Part shown: one piece after another, positions 1-11,133 of the stretch | Layout of the letters: each line of letters begins with the position of its first letter | How positions within the stretch are numbered: the first letter of the stretch is position 1 | From: Sordaria brevicollis | Taxonomy: Eukaryota; Ascomycota; Sordariomycetes; Sordariales; Sordariaceae | NCBI GenBank assembly: GCA_033439795.1 | Contig: JAUTDP010000008.1 | Span: 434,001 to 498,000, forward strand | DNA length: 64,000 nt | Direction of reading: 5' to 3' | The notes under the pieces: generated by a model | Databases searched by the model: none | What the model saw: the letters and a program-made list of their open reading frames with translations, nothing else | Told to the model about the DNA's origin: nothing | Made by a program: the position numbers and the translations under genes

Positions 1-3000
1 ATCTGAATTTGGTCTTGCGGTCAGTGGTGAAATCCAATTCTAGCGAGCATTGAAAGATCATATCGGCGAATAACACCTGCACCACTACTTCGAGGGATTT
101 GCTCGCTCCCCCGGAATAGGGACTGTGGGTGAAGATGACTCGTCGAATCAGAACTTGGTCGCATCCAGGCAAGTATCCGTCGAGGGTATCGGGGAGATCA
201 GCGGAAAAGACACTGGCGATGAATTTCATCAATTTTTTGAAGTCGCCTCCTTGGGTAAAGTTGATGACCCACTGGGTTGTCCCGTCACTTCCGATTATTA
301 GCGCAGTATCGAACTGGACAGTGGTCTGGAATGCGGCGTTGAGTTCAGAACTGGTGATGGCCACTTGGAGCATGATTGTAACTTCGTGGACGACCTCCAC
401 ATCTGTCTCGCCCATCAATGTCCATGTTTTCTTGATGATAAGCCTCGGGTCAGTGGCGGTGGTCTGAGAGAACTGTAAGTTGAAACCTGTCAAGTCCCGT
501 ATCAGGTGGCAGACTGTCTCGAAGACGGTTTTTCCTGGTTCAGCTTTAGCCTGCTTGAAACAGAGCCTCAGTGTCGTCTCGTGGTGTTCGGCCGGTGTGT
601 ACCACACGGCATTCTTTTGGCCTTTGGTTGTATCGAGCTCGAGATCAAAATCAGCGAAGTCAAGCAGGGTTTTTAACCACCCAGTAGTGTCGATCTGGAA
701 CATTGACAGAACATGCGACAGCTTGACATGTTCGCCAACGATACTAGGACTTTCACCCAAGCTAAGGCAGACGATGTGCGCTGGTCCGACAATGGTGTCT
801 GTCGGCACAGTGTTGGCCGAAGAAGCAATGTTGGGCCATGCGTTCCCTTGAACATCAAAATCATGGTTGTTGTGCTCTGCACTGAAGATGACTGCTTTCT
901 GGAAGAAGTTGGTATTTGGAGCCATAGAGGGAACATCCCACAAGTACTTGAACTTGGTTTGCAATCCAAAGCCGGTAATATTGACCATCTTCTGAGGTCC
1001 ATCCGTGGGGATCTCCAGGACTCGAACGCTGGAAGCACATTCGCTGTCGTCGGTGCTCCCCAAGCAGTGCATGAGCCACTCGCTAGTCTCATCCGTTTGG
1101 TGCAGGGGTATCATCGGAATTTCGTCATGGGGTTGAGGTGCAACACCGGGCTTCTTCGCTAGTACCAGCGCTCCCGTGTCCAAATCACCGAGAAACCAAT
1201 CCAAATGTCCTAATTCTACCCGGTAACACTGAACACCTGAGACTACTTTGGCATCCGATGCTTGGATGAAGTAGATGCCCTCTGGAGCTGGGGCCGGAAC
1301 AGGAGCCGGAGCCGGAACCGGGAGTGGGATCGGATCTTTCTCCATCACCTTTCGCTCGGAAGATGGCAAACACGCGTTGGTAGGCCAGATTTCTTCCTCT
1401 TTCTCGAATTCTTCAGGCATCGGCCAATCTTTGCGGATGATGTCAAAGGTTTTTGACCCGCAGAGTTTGGAAGGCAAAAGCACACGGAGCTGTCGGTTTT
1501 CGCCAACCACGCGCCCCTTCGTCTCTTCTCGGCCCAACCTCTTTGGAAGCCGTCGTACTTCCATGACTTTCGGTAAGTCCAGATAACCTGTGTCACGGCT
1601 GCCAACGATAGATGCCCTGGCACGGGGTGGTGCCGTTGCGTTGGTCACGAAACGACCGAGATGGACATAGTGAATGACCTCCAAATCACTCACTTGAAAG
1701 AGCCCAATAACGCGAACCATCTGGCACTCAAAAGCCCTTAAGGATTGCGAGCTCTGTCCATTATTTGTCATGCCGTATTTGAAGAGGGGGATCAGTGAAA
1801 ATTCATCCCAGAGTTTTGTGATCAGGCTGGCCAACTCTTTGGACCTGGAGCTGGGGTCTTTGATCAGCGAGATCTCGTCCAGTGACCATGTCCCGAAGAC
1901 CTGAAGTTTGTGCAGATTCTCTGCAATGGCTCTGAACTCGCTACCGGATTCTCCTGTGAGTGAGGCGGTTGACCCTACGGTAAGAGAACCAATCTGGGTA
2001 CTTTGAAAGGTTTGGAACTTGGCCAAATAAGGAGGGTAAACAGTCGCAAGGAAGAGATTTCGATGTTTGGGGGCCATGTTGAGGCCCTTCCTGTGGACCC
2101 TCCAGTGTGAATACAACCAGAAGAGCAATAAGATCTCCCAAGCTGAGTGTATTATGTCTCAGTATCGTATTCAAGTTTTGTGAAGGGAAATCAGAGCAAA
2201 CGCATTTCGTGTTTGGTCAAGAAGGTGCCAGTGGTGCTTACAAGGATGGTTCCACCTCCCATTCGTCGAGTTTGATACAACGACCTTTGAGGGCCTCCAG
2301 GCAAATGGCATCAAAACCGGGGTTGAAAACTTTGATCCTGTAAAATCCTGGTATATTAGATGCCGAACAAGAAACCAGAACAGTAATGCAGCAAAGACCT
2401 CCATAGGCAGGAGAGAGCAAATAACGCGAAGGGGGAAGGAGGGTTCCGTGATCTTACCGTGATGAGAAAGTTTCATGGCGCCCACAGTAATAGGGCGTCG
2501 TTCCCCGGCTTTTGTGGTTTTGACAGTGGCCCAGCGAATGAAGATGTTTTCATTCTCGTTACCCACGTCTCCGGCAACGTAGTGAGACACGATTGCTCGA
2601 TCCAAGCTTGGCCAGATGATCATACAAGCTATAGATGACAAGTTGTTACCGGTCGTCTTTCCCTCGACACACGCAACGGACACAGAGTTGGACCCTGCTC
2701 CTTTCTTCAGAACTAGATTCGTGAGGTCCATTTTATCCAAGTCGGTCGTACCATCCGTGTCAGCCCATCCATAATTGTCCTGACCGTAGGGGCGGCGGGC
2801 TGCCGGGCAAAGCGCAAAGCCATCACAGCCAATGCAATAAAGCGCTGGGTTCGTCAAATTCTCCTTGGCCATGTGATAAGAAACATCCTTGGGAGAGTCA
2901 GGCCTGGGAATGACGTTTGGGAATCTGGGATCAGGAGGAATGACCCTTGTGCCGGTGAAAAGGTCGATGCCAAGTAATGCTTCACCCATAGGCTGAGCGA

Positions 3001-3625
3001 CGAAGGTTTTGATGTTAATCTTGCATGCTGTGCGAAGGATTGTGCAAGGCACCTGAAAATATCCGTAGAAGGCGTCGAAGAAGAGTGCGTAGTCTGCTGC
3101 TTTTCCATGTGGCCCGGGAAGTCCGAGTTGAGCATTGACTCCGCTCGTAGTTGCTTGTTCATATGGCACGTAGATCCGAGTCAGAGGCTTGTAGGGCTTC
3201 TTCTTCTTGTCGTATTTGAGCATAGATGCTCGAAAACCTCCAGTGTCGGCAAATTGTTGGACCTTCTGGCAAGCTTGCGCGGGCTTCAAGTACTCCGACT
3301 TCCAGTCTTCTTCGTGATCCTCAACGTATTCCTTGACATGTGTTTGCAGTTCATCCATTATGAATCGCTGTACACCAGCGATATGATCGTCATCCCAATG
3401 CGTAATGACGATGGCGTCGAACTGTTTGATCTCCCGTTTAGCAGCTTCAGGGGATTGCATGAACATGTCGATAGATTGCCGTCCAAATGTGCCCCGTCCA
3501 CCATCAATGATGACGTTGCAATCAGATGCATCATGGCCAAGTTTCACTATACAGTACACTGCGCAGTCCCCCTCGTTCACATCAAGATGATACGACAAGA
3601 CCTCCACTTCGTGATCAGTAGCCAT
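1..3625 (-). CDS. Metallo-beta-lactamase-fold hydrolase with giant C-terminal extension (3' end beyond window)
   Basis: Three exons read on the minus strand: 3625-2458, 2337-2242 and 2142 to beyond position 1, at least 1135 residues. Seen: an N-terminal MBL fold with the metal motif THWDDDHIAG (residues 75-84), a later AGD, and KLSHHGSK, which is formed only when the first intron (donor GTAAGA, acceptor TTTACAG) is removed. The following GRWNHPSWEIL resembles the G-x-N-x-x-x-HP motif after SHHGS in ComEC-type enzymes, which supports the splice model. The second intron is 2241-2143. Exon 3 is a single open frame of 714 codons with a Pro-Ala-Val linker near 1270-1315; its remainder is not recognised. 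Known of the family: zinc-dependent hydrolases, often acting on nucleic acids or phosphoesters. No signal peptide is evident. It diverges from the lectin-like gene at 4882. Substrate unknown. The stop codon is outside the window. Confidence 0.8.
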
Positions 3626-4881
3626 GTTGATGCTCCCTTATAGGTGCAATGAGATGTGTGAGTCGTGGTTGGTGCTCGAGCCTCGTTTCTGTCGATGCTG
3701 TTGAGGTAGCTTCTGAGCGTTGGAGAGGGTGGCGCCGGCAATGTGTGAGGCGGTTGCTGGCCTTTGGCTGTGATTTAGATGGGGAAAGGTAAGAAGGGGA
3801 GGCAGAGATGCTGGCCAAGGAGTCAGTGAGAGAGGAACACAGCCGAAAGTCATCAGCTGGCGTGAGATATTATGACAAGTTGGTGGTTCGTAGCCGTTCA
3901 GTTGTAAGACACGACTGATGCGAAGGCGGGTAGTGAGGCGGCTGGTAGGTATCGTGGCAAACTGAGTTGAGAAACGAACTGTTGTCAAGTAGCTGGCACT
4001 TGCGAAGGTGGAGTAGGGTATTCAGTGACCGTGTCGTCTGGTATCGCTCATCATGTTCGAACTGACGAAAACCTCGGTGCCGTGCCATTCCGCCACGCAT
4101 TCCATATTCGGATCGATCCCATGGTGAGTTGTTGAAGGGGAGCTCTAGACCACCGCGCTGTGATAGCGCTATTGGCAGTACCCTCAGCCGCTCGTCCTTC
4201 AGCCCTCAACACCAGATGTTCGCTTCGGTACGGAACTTTTGACCGATCCAGACCTGCGATGGAATGAAGCCATCGATATTCTGTTTTCTTCTGCGGTGGG
4301 ATTGCCGAGAGCGTTCGCAGGTTGCTACTAGCGCTTCGTCCAGCTCAATACTTGTTGAGGCTATCTGCTTCCCCCGCATTGTGGCTTTCGCTAGCGTTCC
4401 AGAACGGGCAAAGAACAGTGATCAAAGACGAGCTGAAACATCTTCATCGGTTTTCAGCGCCGTGTGTGCTGCGTGGCGTTTCTGTAGTGCATCAGCCGAT
4501 CCGACCGTGATATCCGATAATTGCATATTTGATAAACTTCAAGCTTGAGACCACAATGTTTCCACGCGCAAGGTTTGGTGCTGGCTGGCTGCCTATTGTG
4601 TAGGAGTTGGTGTAAAACACTAGACCAGGAAGGGAGGTGTCAGGCCTCTGTGAACATCGTGTCACAGGTGTCATGCCTAAAGATACGAGTTGGCGAGAAA
4701 CTACCACCGCATCCACCGGTTGAAGCCTTGGAGACCTCCCGGTGAGCAAATTATAAGTACCCCGAGAAGGTTAGCTGTTTAGCATCAACTTCTCGAATTC
4801 CCCAAGTCAACTTCTGGACAGACTTACCTGTCTTTCCATCGCTTCCCTATCCCCAACTCTCACTGCGTACAACTATTCGCA
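3626..4881. other. Divergent intergenic region, 1.26 kb
   Basis: This lies between the head-to-head MBL gene and the lectin-like gene. It must hold both promoters, so the two may share control elements. I see no convincing coding frame, RNA gene or repeat in it, apart from the TATA-like site near 4752. Confidence 0.5.
4752..4757 (+). promoter_or_regulatory. TATA-like box of the lectin-like gene
   Basis: TATAAG lies 125 bp before the ATG at 4882 and is followed by a CT-rich leader. The same spacing is seen ahead of other genes in this window. The assignment rests on motif and position only. Confidence 0.35.
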
Positions 4882-6093
4882 ATGGCCAACCCAGTCACTA
4901 CCATCCTCAGCCCCAAGGAGGATTTTGTCCTCCTCTATTACGTGGATGGGGATAAACGCCTCGCTCTCAAGTATGTTCCCGTCGACACCAACAAGCCAGT
5001 CTTGGAATACTCGCCCTATGGCAACCCTGCGGGTCAGAACATCACGAACCAGAGCATTGCTGCTGTCTATCTTTATGGCTTGGTATGCTTTTACCTCTTC
5101 CACATTCCCTTGGTGGTATCAATGATTGTCGCCAGAGTGTTTCTAACAAACGTCAAACCATGTGTTTTGTCCAAATAGCCTGTGGTGTTTGGACAGTTGC
5201 AGGTCCCAGTCTCCGGGGACGTGCCAGCCAAGCGTGTTCTTGCGCAGCTCAGTCCCGTCGTCCAAGCCTTAGTCGATCCCGCAAACCCTGAGGACACCCT
5301 GTTTGATGAAAGATACAGCGCCTTTGCAGCCATCAACAGCCGTGACCAGGATATGGCCTGGTGCTACTTTTTGAAGAGCAGGTATGATGAATCGTGTACC
5401 GTCAATGTCGTTGCTCCCAACTGAAATGCCTATTCTTCCACAGGTCCGCTGGCGAGGGTAGTCCTGCCAAGATCACGCTACAGGAGGTCAAGATCGTCGG
5501 CAGTAAAACCGAGCTCATTGAGTACACGGATATGCCGGACGACTCCCAGCCCGATCCCGTGTCGCGTCTTGCGGCGCTGTACGTCGACCAAACCCATCGC
5601 GAGGTGTACTACCAGAGAAAAGGCGGCAACTCTATCTACTGCTACAGGATTGGCAGCGGCTCCCCGCGTACGTACACCCTGTGCTGAACCTGTGATCGCT
5701 GCAGGAAGATAAGGCGTCCAGGTTCCTTAGCTGGCAACATCGCTGACTGGCATTATAGCCTCGGTGGTCCCGGACACTGGCCACGCAATGAAAGGTACCC
5801 CAATTTCGGTGACGAGATCGAAGGGAGGTACCACTTACCTTTACTACGTCGACAAGGATGAGACCGAAGGCAAAACCAAAATCGGTCGAGTTACACGGGA
5901 CAACGGTGAATCGAAATGGAAGCCGTCAGCGGGGATCATGTCGGAGGACGAAGTTGGAACCATCCCGGAGACTCAGCTAGCTGTCACCCACGTGAAATGC
6001 AACGACGAGCTGCACAACGTGCTGACCTTCATCCCCAAGGGAGGTAATAAGAAAAGGTACGAGCCAAAGCGCGACAGGGGCGGAATCGCATAA
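4882..6093 (+). CDS. Beta-propeller, fucose-lectin-like protein
   Basis: Four exons (4882-5082, 5179-5381, 5444-5667, 5759-6093) give 320 residues; all junctions are GT/AG and keep frame. The protein shows about six blade-like repeats built around aromatic/hydrophobic strands, such as LLYYVDGDKRLALKYV, LAALYVDQTHREVYYQR and TYLYYVDKDETEGKTKIGRV. This resembles the six-bladed propeller of fungal fucose-binding lectins (AAL type), but I cannot confirm the sugar-binding Arg/Glu/Trp triads by eye. There is no signal peptide, as in cytosolic fungal lectins. It heads a row of three plus-strand genes; the next starts 228 bp downstream. Inference: a carbohydrate-binding or scaffold partner of the giant proteins. 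The gene structure is firmer than the lectin label. Confidence 0.7.
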
Positions 6094-6197
6094 CGGGGCA
6101 AATCGGAAATCCTAGACAGATGCAATTAGCGAATGTCTGGGCCCCAGGTTGTTGAAGGAATCCAGATCGAGGGGAAACAACAGTTAGGAGCAAACGA

Positions 6198-6204
6198 ATA
6201 TAAG
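6198..6204 (+). promoter_or_regulatory. TATA-like box of giant gene A
   Basis: ATATAAG sits 118 bp before the ATG at 6321, in the short gap after the lectin-like gene. It suggests giant gene A has its own promoter rather than being read through from upstream. Confidence 0.35.
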
Positions 6205-6320
6205 CAACTGATTTCCACATGCGTAAAACACCTCAAAATTCAGACCCCTGTGACTTACCTGTTGGCCTCTCTTTGCCTTACCGTTATCGACATTGCACGA
6301 AATCCCAGATACTCTTCATC

Positions 6321-9124
6321 ATGGCTCCCAACTACAATCTACTCCTCCCCATGAAACTGGACGCCTTCGTCTTCAACGAGAAGGTTTGCGACAGCGAAGG
6401 ACCAGAACGAGCAAAGATTGCGCCAATCACGCAACCCAACTACACGTTCCTGCAGATCAAGGAAGTCCAGGCCGACATCCTGGAACACGTCGACATTCAC
6501 GCTTCGGCGCCCGCAAACAGGAATTCTCGGTACACGGACATCGGCAAAGCCATCCCTCGACCGAACCGCCTAGGAGTGTACATCCACTGGAGTTTGCCAC
6601 GGCCGCTGCGGTCCGGCGTCGCCGCTACGGATAAGAGCGACGACAAGAAAGAACGCCCGGAAAACTTCGATCCGAGTGCGCCCAGATACCCAGCCATCCC
6701 CAACCGTTGGCTTGTCATCCGCCATCTCGATCCAGCACGGAATCCCACCGTCCCCTTCTCCAACTCGCATACCGGCGGGATAAAGGAGTTCAAGTCATGG
6801 ATCATAGAAAGCGACAAAACTCGCAACATCGACGACATCCCAATCACCGCTGACCTCGAGGTCGATGTGTCCCCCTTCATCACCTCCTACTTCAAAGGGT
6901 CGGCAGCCGACATCAAAACTGAAGATCAGGCCGAGGTGTTCATCGGATCGTGCATCGAGGCCGCAAACTGGGATGCCGAAGACAAGCCCAAACCCGGTGA
7001 ACACCGCGTCTCGCTGACGGCGGCTAGCAGCTCGAACCAGTTGTTCATCGACTACCAGTATCATTGCGGGAACGTGTTTTCCATGTTGGACAATTTTTCC
7101 TACCAGGACGAGCATGGGCAAATATGTTATCTCGAGGCCGCCTTTGCCCATTACTATGTCATCGGGTGGCATAACGACGCCGAAAAAGACATCATGGGAA
7201 CATGGTCTGGCGAGGGAGCGACGAGAGCTGATAAGTTACAGAAGTTGCGAGTGGACGTTGAGAAGGCAGTTCCCAAGGACAGCGAAACAAACATCGCGGA
7301 ATGGTTGGCGGGTGTCGGAAGTGCGCGCACACTCTGTCACGGAGCCATGTACGACGTGGTCTGGAACAAGGACGAGCTTCCCACCAAGATTCCAGCTGAT
7401 GAAGTGGCCAAAGCCATGTCAACCATGCCCTTATCTCTTGGTGGTAGTCCGATGGATGCCATGCTTGCCTACATTGGCGAGCGCGACAGATCTGGGGTCG
7501 TGGAGGCGTCCATGGGAGCCTTACAGACACTACACCGTGCAGCGGACGACGGAGTTGATGCCCAGATTGCTGCAACTGACGAGGTCGATACCTCCCAATA
7601 TGCCCATCTGGATGGCGGAGACCACTTCTTCTTGCCGGCTCAGGAGGGAGATAAGTCAGGTGCTCCGCCATCAGTCGACGACCAAAAAGCCGTGCGGTAT
7701 CTGAACTGCGCCCAGCATTTGCTGGATGCAACGAATCGGCGCATCAAACAGCTTCGCTGGGACATGTTTTCGTGGTGGTGGAAACTTGTCTCCGACCCCG
7801 ACAAGCGCAAAGACGAACAGCGGGCCTATGAGATCCAAGATGAAATCGAAACCTTGGAGGCCATGGCCAGTGAGTTGGTGATTTTCATCGGCCAGCAGAT
7901 GAGTTCTGTGACAATATCCGCCAAAAAGGGGGTAATGGAGGCCTTTCATCAACGGAATGACCCAACCCTTGTCGTCAGCAACATCGAGGCAGGCTGGCCT
8001 ACCGACTTCAACGATGCGCTTCGGGCACGGCTGGACATCCAAACTGTTGCTAGCAATGGCCCCGAGCCCCCTTCCGAAGCCTTTGTCGATAAGGTTCACA
8101 AGGACGTGCGGGACACTGCGCAGTTGCTCGTCAAGGAATTTTTGTGGTTCAAAACCCCAAAACCCAAGACCACATACGCAAGCGGAGTTGTGCCTTTGTA
8201 CCACGACGGGAAACATCCGTCAAAGCCAGTGGATGACAAAACAAACCCCTGGAGAGATCGATGGAACGACTCACAAGCGTGGTTCCCGCTCTACGTCGAA
8301 TGGGAGGCCGAATACGTCCATCAACCATTCGAAAACTGGGAGTTTGGCCAGCGGCCCGCCCGCGCGGCTGCCACGCGGAAGATCGCGTACATGCTGAAGG
8401 ATAGCACCGGGATGGGTGGGAGTTCTGCTGAGAAAAAAGACAGACGCACCCTCTCGGGAAGGTCACTCATCTTGCCGCAGCCGACTTCCGCAATGCGTGT
8501 CCATGTTGAGCGTCTATTCGCCAACATGCCTCTTGCAGAACTCAACTCCATCGTCAAACCCCAAGAAAGGAAAGAACTCCTCAAAAAGCTCGACGAGGTG
8601 GCCATGCTTTCGTTACCCCTCGCCGGCCTGACGGATCACCTCACTACCCGCTACCAAGGCTCCCATGTCAAGCCACTTGTCCGCCAACCGGGAATGGAGC
8701 CAGTGGCGTTGCGAGAAGCCATCGAACTGCTCCCGCCGCCTCCCCTTGGCTGGAACAAGCCTCTCGCCCTGTCCATGATCAAAGAAGAGAGCCATCTGAC
8801 ACCATACGGCTCTTTACCCACGCTTGTCGATAGCCATGTCTCGGGCTTCAAGCCGGTGACGCACGGCAAAATGCGCTTCACCAAGATAAACATCATCGAC
8901 AAATTCGGGCAGGTTGCGCACGCGATCGATCCCAATGCCGAAGAAAGCCCACCAATCTTCCCGTCGGCAAGCCAAGAGTACAGCATGAACGATGCGGATC
9001 ATGGGACACCAGCGCCGCCATCAAAGCGCGAGTACATCCAGCTTCCGATGGCAATCAACCAGCCTTCACGCCTCAACGCACAGTTCCTGGTCCGCGACAC
9101 CGAACCGGGCCGCATCAGCGACAG

Positions 9125-9159
<35 letters not shown>

Positions 9160-10508
9160 GTTGTTGGCGTCCATCCACCGAATTCGAGAAGCCCATCTGG
9201 GGATGGGTGGTCATCAACTATGTCAACAACGGTCTCCAATTCTTCTTGCCTGACGGAACTTTCTACCGTGAGGTCAGGTCGACAGCGGGCACCATCAACT
9301 GGCTGCCTTTCGGGGAGCCCCCTACTCCCAGCAACAACCCGCAGCTAGATGCGCTTATCAACTCGCTCGTCAGCAAAAAGGAGCGCCTGCAGGCCTTCAA
9401 GAATATGATCATGCTGGCTTTGAAGAACTCGGTGCCGACGCCCAATGCCTACAGCCAGTTCATGAACTCCCTCGTCGGCCGCCCGCTTGTGCTGGCCAAC
9501 ATGGGCTGGTCTCTCGAGCTCAGCGCCGACTCGCTCAAGAACGAATCTACGCTCGAGGAACAGAAACCCGAAAACGCCCCATTAGACCTCGGTCTGTTGC
9601 GCGGTGACGGAAACAGCAAAAAGCAGTACGAGTTCAGCCTGAAACTGGGAGACAAGGAGAGGAACCACGACGGGCTGATCGGCTACTTCCTTGGAAAGCC
9701 CTCCTCCAGCTCCAAAGGGCGGAGGAACGGTGATGGTGATGACACCCTCGGCGACTTGGATGTCAGCAAGATCTATACGCACTTTGCTGACACTGGGACC
9801 CCGTCCGATGCGTCCTTCCTGACGCCCATTGACAGCAGCCCATACCCCAAGCTTCAAGCCTTCTGGCTCGACCCAAAGGGATATCCGCCCATCAGGAAAG
9901 GCGAGGAAATCGACGTCCTGTCCAACGCCCGCCGATACGAAGCCGAGCGCAATCAGAAACTTGGCGAGCACCTCTTCGGCGCCCTCTTTGATCCTTTTGC
10001 CCCCATTACCGGCTACTCCGCCATATTACCTCCTCGCACGCTGCAACTGCCGAGCTGGGTTTGGGAGACAGCCTTGAAACGGATCACCACATTCTTTCAT
10101 GCGGGGCCGCTGCTGGTGACGGAACCCATACCGCAGTTCAACGAAGATTACCGGCTGAAGCAGAGCACGTATAAAGCTGACGTGAAGAAGAGCGTCGAAG
10201 GAGCACAGTTGCGGATCCCTGCGCTGCGAGCGGCCGATTGGGCGTGGCTTCAACCCTATTACGAGTACGTAAAGGACGATGCTGAAAAGGAGCCAACTGG
10301 GGCGGGCCCTGAAGAGGGTGGCGGGGAAGAACCGCATGAGCCGTTGAAGGAAAAGAAGCAGGTTTACATGAGCATAGAGATCGGTGGTGTGGCGGGTGGG
10401 AATGAAGCGCCAGGATGGAGGAAAGGACCGTTGACGGCCGTGGAGGGGTTCATGCAGCTCAAAGAACCCGTTGAGCAGGGCAATGATCAAAAGGAACCCT
10501 CCAACTAG
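6321..10508 (+). CDS. Giant intronless protein A (1395 aa), function unknown
   Basis: One uninterrupted frame. An in-frame ATG exists at 6219, but 6321 (MAPNYNLLLP) has an A at -3, lies 118 bp after a TATA-like site and begins the protein-like sequence. Seen: an N-terminal segment with GVYIHWSLPRPLRSG (near residue 83) and IPNRWLVIRHLD; RTLCHGAMYDVVW near residue 336; a Lys/Arg/Glu helical stretch in the middle; an (Asp-Asn)n run near residue 934 from a GACAAC repeat; and an acidic, Gly-rich tail. There is no signal peptide or membrane segment. I do not recognise a named family. The HW-LP, NRWLV and LCHG-x-W signatures resemble, from memory, large uncharacterised bacterial proteins; this must be checked. 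A frame of this size without introns, beside intron-bearing genes, is unusual. Giant protein B follows 625 bp downstream on the same strand. Confidence 0.8.
9115..9160 (+). repeat. GACAAC microsatellite inside giant gene A
   Basis: Near-perfect tandem hexamers of GACAAC/GACAGC encode alternating Asp-Asn(Ser) around residues 932-947. They stay in frame, so length changes would only lengthen or shorten a polar linker. Confidence 0.85.
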
Positions 10509-11133
10509 GTTACAATAGCGTATGGTGGAATGATTGGAACCGGTCGCATGTCTGTATGTCGCTGTCGTAGCTATTGAGTCGATAGTAGTGACGAAGGTCC
10601 GTATGCATCTATCGGGGTTGCGTGTGACCAGGGGGTAGCCGGGGCTGAATGTATCGAGACGGGGACGTCCACCTTTCTGGAATGATTGTTCCGTATCAGG
10701 CAATCAGAGTGACTGGATGAAGCTGAAATGTCGTCTGAACAGTCTAGCCGGGCATATACTAGTCTCACAGCCACATGGCAATTTAAGGGGTCTAGATCTC
10801 GAGATGCGCCCATGGTGGATAGCACCACGCAATGCCCGATTGGTGGAGGCCAAGACAGCGTGAAGATCCCCGGAAGACACACGTACTCACAAGGAACACC
10901 CATTCGCCTGGTCGCAAATAGGATGGTCCTCCAGCTCCAAGTCACGAGTGCGAATTTGAGCCAGCTGAATCCTGGTGTGTCTCCGCAACAGCGGACTTGA
11001 CTGAGGCAACTCCTTCACATCCACACCACCACTGTCGAGAGTTTGATAGCGGTAACCATCTATCGCTCCATATGCCCCTTGAGCCCCGTTGTCGAAGACA
11101 AGCAGGAAAACAGGTGCATACCTCAAGTCAACA
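10509..11133. other. Intergenic region between giant genes A and B
   Basis: This 625-bp stretch has no credible gene. It presumably holds the terminator of A and the promoter and leader of B. I see no clear TATA box or repeat. Confidence 0.5.
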
